Part shown: positions 17,001 to 24,148 of the stretch, in pieces
How the letters are laid out: every line of letters begins with the position of its first letter
Numbering within the stretch: position 1 is the stretch's first letter
Assembly (NCBI GenBank): GCA_028285545.1
Contig: JANQPA010000050.1
Span: 1 to 64,000, forward strand
DNA from: Saprospiraceae bacterium
GTDB lineage: Bacteria; Bacteroidota; Bacteroidia; Chitinophagales; Saprospiraceae
Reading direction: 5' to 3'
Length of the DNA: 64,000 nucleotides
Made by a program: the position numbers and the translations under genes
Notes under the pieces: model-generated
Databases searched by the model: none
Told to the model about the DNA's origin: nothing
Seen by the model: the letters and a program-made list of their open reading frames with translations, nothing else

Positions 17001-18408
17001 AGGCTTTTTGCCTCAGGCCCGACTATTGGGAATGGAAAGTGGATTAGGAGCTCCTGGATGGGATTTTATTGCCGGCTTCCAACCCAACATCCGAAAACTT
17101 GATGAGAGTCAATATTTTACTGAACAGGATTGGTTGCATCAGACGGCTCAAAAGGGTTGGCTTACCCCTAGTGTGTTTTTAAACCAGGAGGTGGTGCAAG
17201 AATATACTCAAAAGTGGGATGGTAGAGCTACTATAGAACCATTTCCTGATTTTAGAGTTGACCTGGAGATTACCAGAGATTTTACTGAAAACCACACCGA
17301 GTTTTTTAAAGATATTGACCAATCAGATGGTATTAACTCATGGGTACATACCGTTCCTAAGCAGTTTGGTTCCATGAGGATTTCTTTTTCTGCCTTATCT
17401 ACTTTATTTGATGATGACAGAGAGCAGCTTATAGAATTGTTTAGAACCTTTGAGCAAAATAGGGTGATTATTTCAAGACGGATTGATGAAACTGGAGAGT
17501 TGCACGATGATCCCAATCTCGGAGCTCAAGGTTACGCAAAAAATTATGGTCGTACACAGCAGGATGTGCTTATTCCCGCATTTATGGCGGCCTATACTGG
17601 TCAGGACCCGAATACTGTAGATCTGAATATTTTTGATACCAAACCTCGGTTTAACTGGCGTCTTAGTTATAATGGTTTAAATAAGTTGCCGCTGTTTAAA
17701 GAGGTATTTCAAAACTTTAGTTTAACTCATGCCTATCGTTCTACTTTGTCAGTAACTCAATTTAATACAGGGCTAGACTTTTTACGAACGCAAAATGATC
17801 CTGGTGGACCAGTAAATGAATTAAATCAGAACTTTTACCCTAGACTTGAGGTTCCTCAGGTAGACATTCAGGAAGGGTTTTCGCCACTGATTCAGGTAGA
17901 TGCCACATTAATTAATGGGATGTCATTCCAGATGAATTATAATAAAACTCGTCGTTTGGGTATGAGTTTTATTAGTAATCAGCTCAGTGAAACTCAAATG
18001 ACGGAGCTTTCTATAGGTTTTGGATATTTGATTCAGGGTTTTGGTTTATTTAGTGGTGATAATCGTGGTAGAGGCAATAACAGAAATCAAAATCAGCAGC
18101 AGCAAGGTAATAATCGAATTGGGGGAGTAAGGCCAGGAAATAGTCAGGGCCAGGCTCAGGATTTAGATTTGAAGTTTACGCTTTCTCTTAGAGATGATGT
18201 GACCTTTAATCACTTATTGGATCAAGGAATTATTGAGCCTACAAGAGGTAGTTATGCGCTGAGCTTTTCTCCTTCGGCTGAATATCGAATTAATCAGCAG
18301 CTATCATTAAGGCTTTTCTTTGATTATCGTAGAAATGTTCCTAAAACATCTGCTGGTTTCCCCAGAATTGATACTTCTGGCGGTGTGATTGTTAGATTTT
18401 CATTATAA
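11020..18408 (+). CDS. sprA: T9SS outer-membrane translocon / gliding motility protein SprA
   Basis: SprA (Sov) is the giant outer-membrane barrel that forms the protein-conducting channel of the type IX secretion system. The 2462 residues fit this family, which has some of the largest known single-chain barrels. A signal sequence opens the protein (MKQTLLPLTIVLSFFALLSA). Strand-rich segments with alternating aromatics recur to the end, which finishes in GVIVRFSL, a typical barrel terminal strand. Landmark segments include FGVDFSRVENP, YLDDFEGS (about 846) and repeated NPRNGRIMFPVLEPFG-type text. Three low-complexity inserts stand out: a glycine run near residue 1664, a Q/N/P-rich loop near 1940 and an N/Q-rich loop near 2350, probably surface loops. 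It has its own leader and a strong 3' hairpin, so it is probably transcribed alone. The reading frame is intact. Confidence 0.97.
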   Translation: MKQTLLPLTIVLSFFALLSAMGNNRLKDPYASKYVLKAPADTIVLDTVPPIQDRQGDFLINKNRNPFDLKDPNAIEKTVEYDPATGQYILTEKIGEDFFRPPTYMTFEEYMDYRKQEEERDYFRKLAGIGVEGEGQAGLDPLAKIDVDRSLLDRLFGGNTVDIRPQGNIDLTFGVDFSRVENPILTERQRRQGGFDFDMNIQMSVNGKIGEKLNLTTNYNTNATFDFDNQIKLDYNSDLFEDDAILKKIEAGNVSLPLRGNLIQGAQSLFGLKTELQFGNLTLTAIASQQKSQQENIKIEGGSQLTEFEVKADEYDENRHFFLTHYNRNTFEGGLGNLPQIRSLFRIENLEVWITNDRNEVDNIRDIVAFADLSEADPSKLVSPDRIGVPANPVNPDIAGGALPDNTSNDLYDRLLTNGNVREIDQAVSILQSPEFGLQQARDFEKVSARKLRDQEYTFHPELGFISLNVNVQPDQVVGVAFTYSYNGQTYKVGELSYNQENTSSDSTLNVLFVKMLKSTTQRTDVSTWDLMMKNVYSIGAFNVNRQDFKLDVFYEDPGQGEKRFLPEGQGIMGKPLLRIFNLDILNVQGDPVPDGVFDYVPGVTINPRNGRIMFPVLEPFGSSLARQIVEPELRDKFVYQELYDQTLFQAREFPEKNRYTIRGSFKSDVTSEISLGAFNIPPGSVRVSAGGQILVENRDYDVDYNTGKVKIINDAILNSGVPINVSFEDNTLFGFQTKTMVGLRADYEIDKDFSVGGTFLQLFERPFTQKVNIGEDPINNKIYGFDMNLNREAPFLTKLVNLIPGINTKAPSSISVTGEAAFLKPGHSRAINQNKKDKGGVVYLDDFEGSISGFDITQPAANWFISSVPQNDDINSNPLFPESQLVNDVRYGANRARINWYRIDPSIRPNNDPNPYTSEVPQDEVFPNRIQTPDQPRFRTFDISYYPQERGPYNFDIPEGYPGFTRGTSFIGDSMVLDSANTRWGGIMRALTNNDFQSANIEFLEFWMLSPFLDPNDPLSPAPDYEQKEGSIYINLGNVSEDILRDSRKFFENGLPGPANPDRRVDTTNWSVVPIAQQITRAFDNDEETRVRQDVGFDGLDNDAERRQFRDYLQAITNSNAIAADKIAADPANDDYRYYRDDVFGPNATVLDRYRFYNNPQGNARSNDGSGFVSSATNIPDAEDLNRDNTLNETESYFQYQIDLRADPANPREIDQRITNFITDRRESPDGRRIWYRFRIPLRGPNKISVGGIKDFRSIRFIRMYMRGFEAPVSMRFARIELVRNQWRSFTQELNDNPVECDQPAEFDVDAVNIEENSSRAPFNYVLPEGIQREQSLGVFNALQNEQSISMKIQALCDGQDEAIFKNIGMDWRVYERFKMFVHAEELNDQQHEDGELSLFVRVGSDFRNNYYEYEVPLVMSDPANIEGVDPNLVEYKREVWRSENEFDLALTLLRDAKQRRNNEGFSTAEEFVELLDPDNPVMSPRIRIKGNPNLGLVKVAMVGVRNPIGGNNVPRDLEVWINEMRLTGLDERGGMAAVGRVDMQLSDFGNITVAGNYSSIGFGGLDQKVQERNREQISGIDFAANLELGKFFPDSWGLRLPFYAQYSRNVRTPEFDPYDLDIKLKDKLASADNSSVRDSIKDISQEVLTIKSINFTNVRKERAAGGGRGGGSGGGQTKPAPWDIENFGLNYAQSTTERKDPIIEFDRETRRTMGLDYGFNRNVKYFEPLKFLGDSKLLQMFTSFNFNPIPNSFTFRTVLDRRLAVTRYRFTGLDDRFNTFFNKSYTWGRDYGLQWDMARSLKFTYNAVVDAVVDEPDENRILEDPNIPDPEQYRQDSIWQNIKRFGRTKNFRHNLNVSYTVPTRYIPLMDWVQVKGQYQAEYSWSAAALNVDSLGNVIQNRQTRQANADLNFEGLYNKIPYLQKINGRASGQRSNLGGRQPQRQPNPNQQQPDNQEKDRTGPSTIEKILIRPLLALRRARFNFSESFSTTLPGFLPQARLLGMESGLGAPGWDFIAGFQPNIRKLDESQYFTEQDWLHQTAQKGWLTPSVFLNQEVVQEYTQKWDGRATIEPFPDFRVDLEITRDFTENHTEFFKDIDQSDGINSWVHTVPKQFGSMRISFSALSTLFDDDREQLIELFRTFEQNRVIISRRIDETGELHDDPNLGAQGYAKNYGRTQQDVLIPAFMAAYTGQDPNTVDLNIFDTKPRFNWRLSYNGLNKLPLFKEVFQNFSLTHAYRSTLSVTQFNTGLDFLRTQNDPGGPVNELNQNFYPRLEVPQVDIQEGFSPLIQVDATLINGMSFQMNYNKTRRLGMSFISNQLSETQMTELSIGFGYLIQGFGLFSGDNRGRGNNRNQNQQQQGNNRIGGVRPGNSQGQAQDLDLKFTLSLRDDVTFNHLLDQGIIEPTRGSYALSFSPSAEYRINQQLSLRLFFDYRRNVPKTSAGFPRIDTSGGVIVRFSL

Positions 18409-18454
18409 TAAAATTGAATTAAGGCGGCTTTAAGCCGCCTTAATTCAATTTTAT
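18408..18454 (+). terminator. Perfect 22-bp hairpin terminator of sprA
   Basis: The arms 18408-18429 and 18433-18454 are perfect reverse complements around the 3-base loop TTA; the inner part reads AAGGCGGCT / AGCCGCCTT. The stem begins on the last base of the sprA stop codon. A pyrimidine-rich tract with T6 follows (18455-18470). Confidence 0.85.
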
Positions 18455-18591
18455 TTCTCCTTTTTTATATTTGGTTATTGTTAAATTAACGATAGATAAA
18501 CAGCTATTAATTAATTGAATCGACCTTAACTGATAGATAATAGATAGCGTTAAAGGTCTGTTAAAGTGGCATTTTGCGTTATGTGAAAGGC

Positions 18592-18599
18592 TAACTTTG
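18592..18599 (+). promoter_or_regulatory. Putative -7 box (TAACTTTG) for the two-component genes
   Basis: TAACTTTG matches TAnnTTTG, 96 bases upstream of the kinase ATG. A TTTTG at 18572-18576 lies 15 bases further upstream, closer than the usual 18-21, so the -33 assignment is uncertain. The long leader suggests room for regulation. Confidence 0.4.
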
Positions 18600-18695
18600 T
18601 AGTTAATTATATAGCCAGGTATAAATTAAAGGCTTTAAATGGGTGATTTTATGCTCTTTTAAAGCTTCAGATCTAAATATTTCAGCCTTTAAAAG

Positions 18696-20207
18696 ATGAA
18701 TAAGCAAGCGATTTGGTTAATTATCGGATTGATGAGTGCAGCCGTGATAGGTGTAGTATGGCTTCAGATCGATTTAATACGGACGGCGGCCAAAGTCAAT
18801 GAGGAGCGGTTTGAGAAGAACGTCTATAATGCTTTAAATGCTGTAGCGGCTCACCTTGAAGAAGAGGAAATAAAAGAGATTGAGAAATTTGTTTACAATG
18901 GATTTGCCAATAGTTTTCTACAGCGGCAGCTCTCCGCTATAGAATCTCCTTATTTATCCTTAGATGTAAGCATTGCCGGCGGCCCTTTGAGCAAATTGAA
19001 TAATGAAGAAGGAATTAATAAAATTTTCAAGGACCTATCTAATGCTTGTCCCTATTGCTTAAAAGAAAGAGAGGTCAATTACCGTCAGATTCTTTCCAAT
19101 CAGAACTTTGAGGATAGATTATTAGAAGAGCGGATAAGCCTGGATTATTTGAAGGAAGTATTGCGACAGGAATTAACCAATAGAGGAATTGATATTGACT
19201 ATGATTATGGCGTTTCTTCCAGTAAGAAGAAGAGTTTTATCATTATTAATGGGCATTATGTTGTCGAAGATAATCAGCCTAATGTGAGTCTTTCGGGTTT
19301 TAATAACCTGTATAATTCCAAGTATTTTGTTTCCTTATTTCCCAAGGAGATGCCCTCTCCAGGCAAGTTGTGGCTTCATTTTCCGAATAGAAACAGTTTT
19401 GTCTGGCAGTCTTTGTTATTAAATTTATTGGGATCTATATTCTTTGCGGCCATCATACTTTTCTGTTTTGGGTATACGATCAATGTAATCTTTAGGCAGA
19501 AAAAATTGGGTGAGATGAAAACGGATTTCATCAATAATATGACCCATGAATTTAAAACACCTATCGCTACTATTTCCTTAGCTGCTGATTCTATAACCAG
19601 TCCAATGTTAGCAGGTAAGCCAGATAAGGTTCAGCGTTTTGCTAACATCATCAGGCAAGAGAACAAGCGCATGAATAGTCAGGTAGAAAAAGTTCTGCAG
19701 ATGGCTCAAATTGATAAAAGGGACTTCTCCTTGAAATTGACAGAAGTTAACCTTCATGATGTCATTGGTAGAGCGGTAGAGAACATTAACCTGCAGGTAG
19801 AGAAAAAAGACGGGCTTGTAAGTTCAGATCTTCAAGCTACCAATCCAATTGTTGAAGGGGATTTGACACATGTTTCTAATATGGTTAATAATTTATTGGA
19901 TAATGCCAATAAATATTCTCCTGACAAGCCTGAAATTTCTGTACATACACGCAATGTTCCTAATGGAGTAGAAGTTATAATACAGGATAGAGGTATAGGA
20001 ATGACTAAAGAAGTGAGAAAACATATTTTCGATAAATTTTACCGGGTGCATACCGGAGATTTACACGATGTAAAAGGTTTCGGTTTGGGCTTAAGTTATG
20101 TAAAAGCCATGATTACAGCTCATAAAGGACAAATTGATGTAAAAAGTGAAGTGGGTAAAGGAAGTAGCTTTATTCTAACTTTTCCATTTTATGTCAATAA
20201 TAATTAA
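18696..20207 (+). CDS. Sensor histidine kinase with periplasmic sensor domain
   Basis: A membrane sensor kinase of 503 residues. TM1 about 5-24, a periplasmic sensor region about 30-236, TM2 about 238-262, then the cytoplasmic kinase core: HisKA box NMTHEFKTPIATI with phospho-acceptor His284, N box NLLDNANKYS (Asn403), G1 QDRGIGM (430-436), F box IFDKFYR and G2 GFGLGLSYVK (461-470). All catalytic motifs are intact. The sensor region contains CPYC (118-121), a two-cysteine motif resembling a glutaredoxin active site. The response regulator follows after a 230-base gap containing a long imperfect hairpin. Domain order resembles Bacteroides RprX, but the ligand is unknown. Confidence 0.93.
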   Translation: MNKQAIWLIIGLMSAAVIGVVWLQIDLIRTAAKVNEERFEKNVYNALNAVAAHLEEEEIKEIEKFVYNGFANSFLQRQLSAIESPYLSLDVSIAGGPLSKLNNEEGINKIFKDLSNACPYCLKEREVNYRQILSNQNFEDRLLEERISLDYLKEVLRQELTNRGIDIDYDYGVSSSKKKSFIIINGHYVVEDNQPNVSLSGFNNLYNSKYFVSLFPKEMPSPGKLWLHFPNRNSFVWQSLLLNLLGSIFFAAIILFCFGYTINVIFRQKKLGEMKTDFINNMTHEFKTPIATISLAADSITSPMLAGKPDKVQRFANIIRQENKRMNSQVEKVLQMAQIDKRDFSLKLTEVNLHDVIGRAVENINLQVEKKDGLVSSDLQATNPIVEGDLTHVSNMVNNLLDNANKYSPDKPEISVHTRNVPNGVEVIIQDRGIGMTKEVRKHIFDKFYRVHTGDLHDVKGFGLGLSYVKAMITAHKGQIDVKSEVGKGSSFILTFPFYVNNN

Positions 20208-20212
20208 CTCAG

Positions 20213-20362
20213 GTTGTAACGCAATTTGAGTTTAGGAAGTAGGGGGTAGGGAGTAAAAAGACTTTATTAAACACAAATGGAAACAGATTTTTCACTGAGA
20301 GAATCAAATAGTCTTTTTAATTTTTACATACTTCTTTTTACAAAAAGTTGCCCTGCAACTTG
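20213..20362. repeat. Long imperfect low-complexity hairpin between kinase and regulator genes
   Basis: The left part contains the purine-rich stretch GGAAGTAGGGGGTAGGGAG and the right part ACATACTTC. TAAAAAGACT on the left pairs perfectly with AGTCTTTTTA on the right, and CAGGTTG near 20211 pairs with CAACTTG near 20356 with one wobble. It forms an extended imperfect stem separating genes that would otherwise share an operon. Confidence 0.45.
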
Positions 20363-20437
20363 AATAAATTGATTGCTATTAATGATATCCACACTTAGAG
20401 TCCCAAAAATTCGATAGTGGATAGTAAAATTAGGATT

Positions 20438-21160
20438 ATGTCAAAAAATAAAATTTTATTGGTTGAAGACGATCAGAATTTCGGCGATGTACTCAGATCT
20501 TATCTTGAAATGCATGATTATGATGTGACCCTGGCCAAAGATGGAATGGAAGGATTGGATAGTTATAACAGGGGGCAATTTGATCTTTGCATTTTTGATG
20601 TGATGATGCCCAAAAAGGATGGTTTTACCTTAGCCAGAGAAATTAGAGAAAAAGATACGGAAATGCCGATTATCTTCCTTACCGCCAAAACCATGAAGGA
20701 AGATGTCCTAAAAGGCTTTAAAATCGGAGCTGATGACTATATTTCTAAGCCCTTTAATTCTGAAGAATTACTCTATCGGATTCAAGCCATTTTGAAACGT
20801 AGTATGCAAAAGGCTGACCCTCGGGAAGAAGTTAAAGAATTTACAATTGGGAAATATCATTTTAATTTTCCATTAAGAATTCTTACATTTGATCCAGGAG
20901 GTGAGGAAGAAGAAAAAATGAAACTCTCTCCAAAAGAAGCACAACTGCTTAGAATGTTTGCGATGTATCTCAATGACATTCTGCCACGTTCGGAAGCCCT
21001 TAAGAAGATTTGGGGTGAAGATAATTATTTTACTGCCAGAAGTATGGATGTTTTTGTGACAAAGTTGAGAAAGTATTTGAAGCAGGACGAAAACATCGAA
21101 ATTGTCAATATTCATGGCAATGGCTTCCAATTGTTGGTTAAGGCAGAAGAAGAAGCATAA
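20438..21160 (+). CDS. OmpR-family response regulator
   Basis: The likely partner of the upstream kinase. Residues 5-120 form a receiver domain: acidic pair ED at 10-11, phospho-acceptor Asp54 in FDVMMPKKDG, conserved Thr in FLTAKT, and Lys in YISKPF. The C-terminal half is a winged-helix DNA-binding domain (LSPKEAQLLRMFAMYLNDI, SMDVFVTKLRKYLK, IHGNGFQLL). The 241-residue length is typical. I chose the ATG at 20438, which places KILLVEDD directly after the start; a GTG at 20417 adds seven residues and is less likely. Targets are not visible from sequence. Confidence 0.95.
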   Translation: MSKNKILLVEDDQNFGDVLRSYLEMHDYDVTLAKDGMEGLDSYNRGQFDLCIFDVMMPKKDGFTLAREIREKDTEMPIIFLTAKTMKEDVLKGFKIGADDYISKPFNSEELLYRIQAILKRSMQKADPREEVKEFTIGKYHFNFPLRILTFDPGGEEEEKMKLSPKEAQLLRMFAMYLNDILPRSEALKKIWGEDNYFTARSMDVFVTKLRKYLKQDENIEIVNIHGNGFQLLVKAEEEA

Positions 21161-21194
21161 AAAGAAGCATAAAATAGTTTTTGGGATTATGATT

Positions 21195-21232
21195 AAGGCT
21201 GGATTGTCTACGGACTATCCGGCCCTTTTTAT
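21195..21232 (+). terminator. Hairpin terminator after the response regulator
   Basis: GGCTGGAT (21197-21204) pairs with ATCCGGCC (21217-21224), one G-T wobble, followed directly by CTTTTT. It starts about 35 bases after the stop codon. Confidence 0.7.
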
Positions 21233-21367
21233 TTACATTTGCTGCCATAGAAGTTGTTTAAAATTATTCTTCAGGCTTGCGATAAGTGCTTTTAAACCCT
21301 GTTGTAGCTTATTTTCTCGGCCCCAAACAATAACTTTAAACAACTTCATAAATAAAAACTACGGGCA

Positions 21368-22411
21368 GTGTATCAATATTTTCTAAAGCGCATCTTTTTT
21401 TTATTAGCTCCTGAAAAAGCTCATTCTTTCACATTAAAGCTTTTTCGACTAACGCTAGGCATTCCCTTAATCAATAGTTTATTCAAGCAAAGGTATAGCT
21501 TCGAACATCCTGCTCTGAAAAGAGAATTGTTTGGCCTTGAGTTTCCAAATCCAGTAGGGCTAGCAGCGGGTTTTGATAAAGATGGTAAATATATGGACCT
21601 CATGGGATCTCTTGGTTTTGGTTTTTTAGAAATAGGAACCATCACCCCTAAAGCTCAGATTGGCAACCCTCAACCGCGCCTTTTTAGACTACCTTCTGAT
21701 AATGCTCTAATCAATAGAATGGGCTTTAATAATGAAGGAGTAGAAACTATGGTGGCTCGGCTGAAGAAATATAACAGAAAGACCCAGATAATAATTGGAG
21801 GCAATATTGGCAAAAACAAAAACACTCCGAATCAGGAAGCAGTGAATGATTATGCCCTTTGTTTTGAAGCTCTTTACCCATATGTAGACTATTTCGTAGT
21901 AAATGTAAGTTCACCAAATACTCCTGGCCTCAGAGATCTACAGGAAAAAGAACCGCTAACCGCCCTTTTAAGCCACCTGCAGGATCTTAATGCCCAAAAG
22001 AAACATCGTAAGCCCATTTTGTTAAAAATAGCGCCAGATCTCACCGATAGCCAGCTGGATGATATTTTAGAAATTGCCCAACAAACAAGCTTAGCTGGAA
22101 TTATAGCTACCAATACCACTATTGATAGAAGCATGCTCAGTACAGATGACTCCAAAGTTGAGGCCATAGGCGCAGGAGGACTTAGTGGGCAACCTTTAAA
22201 AGAGCGGGCTACAGAGGTTATTCGATATTTATCAGAAAAAACCAAGGGCGAGCTACCAATAATTGGAGTGGGAGGGATTGCTTCAGCAGAAGATGCTCTT
22301 GAAAAACTGGAAGCAGGGGCCTCTTTGGTTCAGATCTATACCGGTTTGATTTACTCAGGTCCTCTTTTAATCAAAAAAATCAATAAAGCTATTTTAAGCT
22401 TAAAAAATTGA
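21368..22411 (+). CDS. pyrD: Dihydroorotate dehydrogenase, quinone-dependent (class 2)
   Basis: Oxidises dihydroorotate to orotate with FMN and passes electrons to membrane quinone, the fourth step of pyrimidine synthesis. The 347 residues include the N-terminal membrane-associating extension specific to class 2 ([20 protein letters not shown]). Motifs: [13 protein letters not shown] (61-73), INRMGFNN, catalytic-serine segment [12 protein letters not shown] (179-190), [16 protein letters not shown] and GVGGI, all FMN-barrel landmarks. The start is GTG at 21368; no ATG lies in a better position. It is a lone gene. Confidence 0.97.
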   Translation: MYQYFLKRIFFLLAPEKAHSFTLKLFRLTLGIPLINSLFKQRYSFEHPALKRELFGLEFPNPVGLAAGFDKDGKYMDLMGSLGFGFLEIGTITPKAQIGNPQPRLFRLPSDNALINRMGFNNEGVETMVARLKKYNRKTQIIIGGNIGKNKNTPNQEAVNDYALCFEALYPYVDYFVVNVSSPNTPGLRDLQEKEPLTALLSHLQDLNAQKKHRKPILLKIAPDLTDSQLDDILEIAQQTSLAGIIATNTTIDRSMLSTDDSKVEAIGAGGLSGQPLKERATEVIRYLSEKTKGELPIIGVGGIASAEDALEKLEAGASLVQIYTGLIYSGPLLIKKINKAILSLKN

Positions 22412-22699
22412 ACTTTTTATCTCCTTTTTTGCGTTATAATTATAGGCTTATGTCTTCCCCATCCGAATAACATATTATAAAAAAATGTGTTGGCATCCTT
22501 TTTGGTATACATAGGATGCAAGCCTGAAAAAGTGTTAAACGTAATTCTACCCACGCGCTTTTAGGAAACCAGTTCACTTGCACCATTTAATTTAAGGATT
22601 TGTTGCGGGTAGCTTTGATTGCCAAAGCTTAACAAATTGACTTGTCTTGCTTCTGCTTGACTTAGGAAGCTTGTGCTTGGATCTTAAAAATGGCTTGCT
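22412..22699. other. Non-coding gap after pyrD
   Basis: No convincing ORF. A weak hairpin GCATCC (about 22494) / GGATGC (about 22515) could terminate pyrD. The rest shows loosely repeated words around CTTGTCTTGCTTCTGCTTGACTT but no clear structure. It runs into the small ORF at 22700. Confidence 0.4.
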
Positions 22700-22858
22700 A
22701 TGATTTTTTGTCTGATGTTATTTTTGTTAACCGCTTATAATTTGTTTTACGTAATTATGGATAAGAGAACCATTTTTTACAAGGATCTTCGTTTCTGGTT
22801 GGTATTTATTTCATTGATTACCTTAGTTAGCCTGGTGGCTCAGGGGTACCCCTTGTAG
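22700..22858 (+). CDS. Possible 52-residue small membrane protein
   Basis: ATG at 22700 to TAG at 22856-22858 encodes 52 residues with a membrane-protein profile: a hydrophobic N-terminal helix ([20 protein letters not shown]), a short basic loop ([12 protein letters not shown]) and a second hydrophobic helix ([20 protein letters not shown]). Two helices joined by a positively charged loop is a sensible topology and the gap otherwise lacks a gene. I do not recognise a family. The stop codon abuts a heptad repeat tract. Evidence is composition and topology only. Confidence 0.45.
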   Translation: MIFCLMLFLLTAYNLFYVIMDKRTIFYKDLRFWLVFISLITLVSLVAQGYPL

Positions 22859-22958
<100 letters not shown>

Positions 22959-22959
22959 T

Positions 22960-23820
22960 TTACTTCTTAACTTTTAGGCTAAAATCAAGGCTGGTGGCAG
23001 AATGAGTGAGGGCTCCAACAGAGATGTAATTCACCCCTGTTTTTCCTACCTCTCTGACATTGTGGATATTAATACCTCCCGAAGCCTCTGTTTCGAAACG
23101 ATTGTTTACGATGGCCACCGCTTCAACCAAGAGGGGTATGGCAAAATTATCTAACAATATACGTGTGATATTTCCTGCTTCTAAAGCTTCATAAAGCTCA
23201 ATTAAATTTCTAACCTCAACTGTGACTCCAAGGTTAAGCCCATTTTTTTGCTGGTATTCCTGAACTCTTTGAATGGCTGGTTTAATTCCGCCGCAAGCAT
23301 CAATATGATTATCTTTAATCATAAACCAGTCATAAAGTCCAAATCTATAATTTTCACAGCCCCCTAATTGGACGGCCCATTTTTCCAGGAAACGGATTAG
23401 AGGAGTAGTTTTTCTTGTATCCAATATCTTTACCGGAAGATCTTCAACTTCAAATTTAAATCTATTGCTTAGGGTTGCAATACCGCTCATCCTTTGCATA
23501 GTATTAAGGACAAGCCGCTCAGCTTTGAGTAAAGCTTGTGTATTACATTCAACCTCAAAAGCTATATCTCCATAACTAATAGGATGCCCATCTTGTGAAT
23601 GGGGAGTAAAAGTAGAAGTTGGGTCTACGGTCTGGAAAACTTTAGCAGCAACCTCCATTCCAGCAATAACGCCAGGGTCTTTAACCAATAGGTGTGCTTG
23701 TGTTCGAGAGTTAGAATCAATACAGGCAAGGGAGGTATGGTCTCCTTCACCAATGTCTTCTTTTAAGGCTTCGTTGATAAAGCGATCGAGTAGTATTTGC
23801 TCTTGGGTATTGATTGTCAT
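22960..23820 (-). CDS. nadC: Nicotinate-nucleotide diphosphorylase (carboxylating), quinolinate phosphoribosyltransferase
   Basis: Converts quinolinate and PRPP to nicotinate mononucleotide in NAD synthesis. 286 residues, full length. Motifs: [10 protein letters not shown] (21-30), [17 protein letters not shown] (100-116), DTRKTTP (134-140) and MIKDNHI (167-173). One departure: where the family usually has GGG-x-NHR, this protein reads GGCENYR (153-159), so the active-site His is Tyr158; the nucleotides (TGT GAA AAT TAT AGA) are unambiguous. The rest of the active site is intact. No nadA or nadB is nearby. The start is the only good ATG and a palindrome covers the promoter. Confidence 0.96.
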   Translation of the reverse strand: MTINTQEQILLDRFINEALKEDIGEGDHTSLACIDSNSRTQAHLLVKDPGVIAGMEVAAKVFQTVDPTSTFTPHSQDGHPISYGDIAFEVECNTQALLKAERLVLNTMQRMSGIATLSNRFKFEVEDLPVKILDTRKTTPLIRFLEKWAVQLGGCENYRFGLYDWFMIKDNHIDACGGIKPAIQRVQEYQQKNGLNLGVTVEVRNLIELYEALEAGNITRILLDNFAIPLLVEAVAIVNNRFETEASGGINIHNVREVGKTGVNYISVGALTHSATSLDFSLKVKK

Positions 23821-23835
23821 TTAAGGCTATTTTTA

Positions 23836-23852
23836 TTTTGTCGACAAAAATA
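23836..23852 (-). promoter_or_regulatory. nadC promoter: -7 box overlapping a 14-nt palindrome
   Basis: On the minus strand TATTTTTG (23852-23845) fits TAnnTTTG, 25 bases before the nadC ATG. It overlaps the perfect palindrome TTTTGTCGACAAAA (23836-23849), which would cover the transcription start, a usual place for a repressor site. The regulator is unknown. Confidence 0.45.
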
Positions 23853-24148
23853 AAGGAATTTCTTTAAAGATGGAGAATTCTTCATTTTTGTAATGTTTCT
23901 GAAAATAGAAATGTGTAGGAAAGAAGCAAGAGCATGGAAAAGGTAGTGCAGAAATCTAAAGGAAGTAAGGTTGAAGTAAGGTCGTCCGTTCGGACTCCCG
24001 AAGTAGATGGAAGTAATTAGAAATATAGTAGGATAAACAATTTATTTCTATTTACTTCATAAGCTCTAGGCTGGTATACTTCAACCTTACGTCCTTGATT
24101 ATTTTGAATTTCTAAAACATAAATTCAATTCTGATATTGGTTTTTATA
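23853..24148. repeat. Gap with a long nested inverted repeat
   Basis: GTAAGGTTGAAGTA (23965-23978) is the perfect complement of TACTTCAACCTTAC (24077-24090). Inside it GAAGTAATTAGAAATA (24010-24025) pairs at 15 of 16 positions with TATTTCTATTTACTTC (24043-24058). The words GAAGTA and GTAAGG recur several times, as in the other low-complexity gaps. The arms bracket about 125 bases between the PorT-like gene's end and nadC. No ORF seen. Confidence 0.7.

Noticed and set aside
20417-20437. GTG start for the response regulator
   Set aside because: Adds seven residues before the normal receiver-domain start; the ATG at 20438 is better placed.
21102-21386. 94-residue plus-strand ORF
   Set aside because: Overlaps the end of the response regulator, the terminator and the start of pyrD in another frame; no domain.
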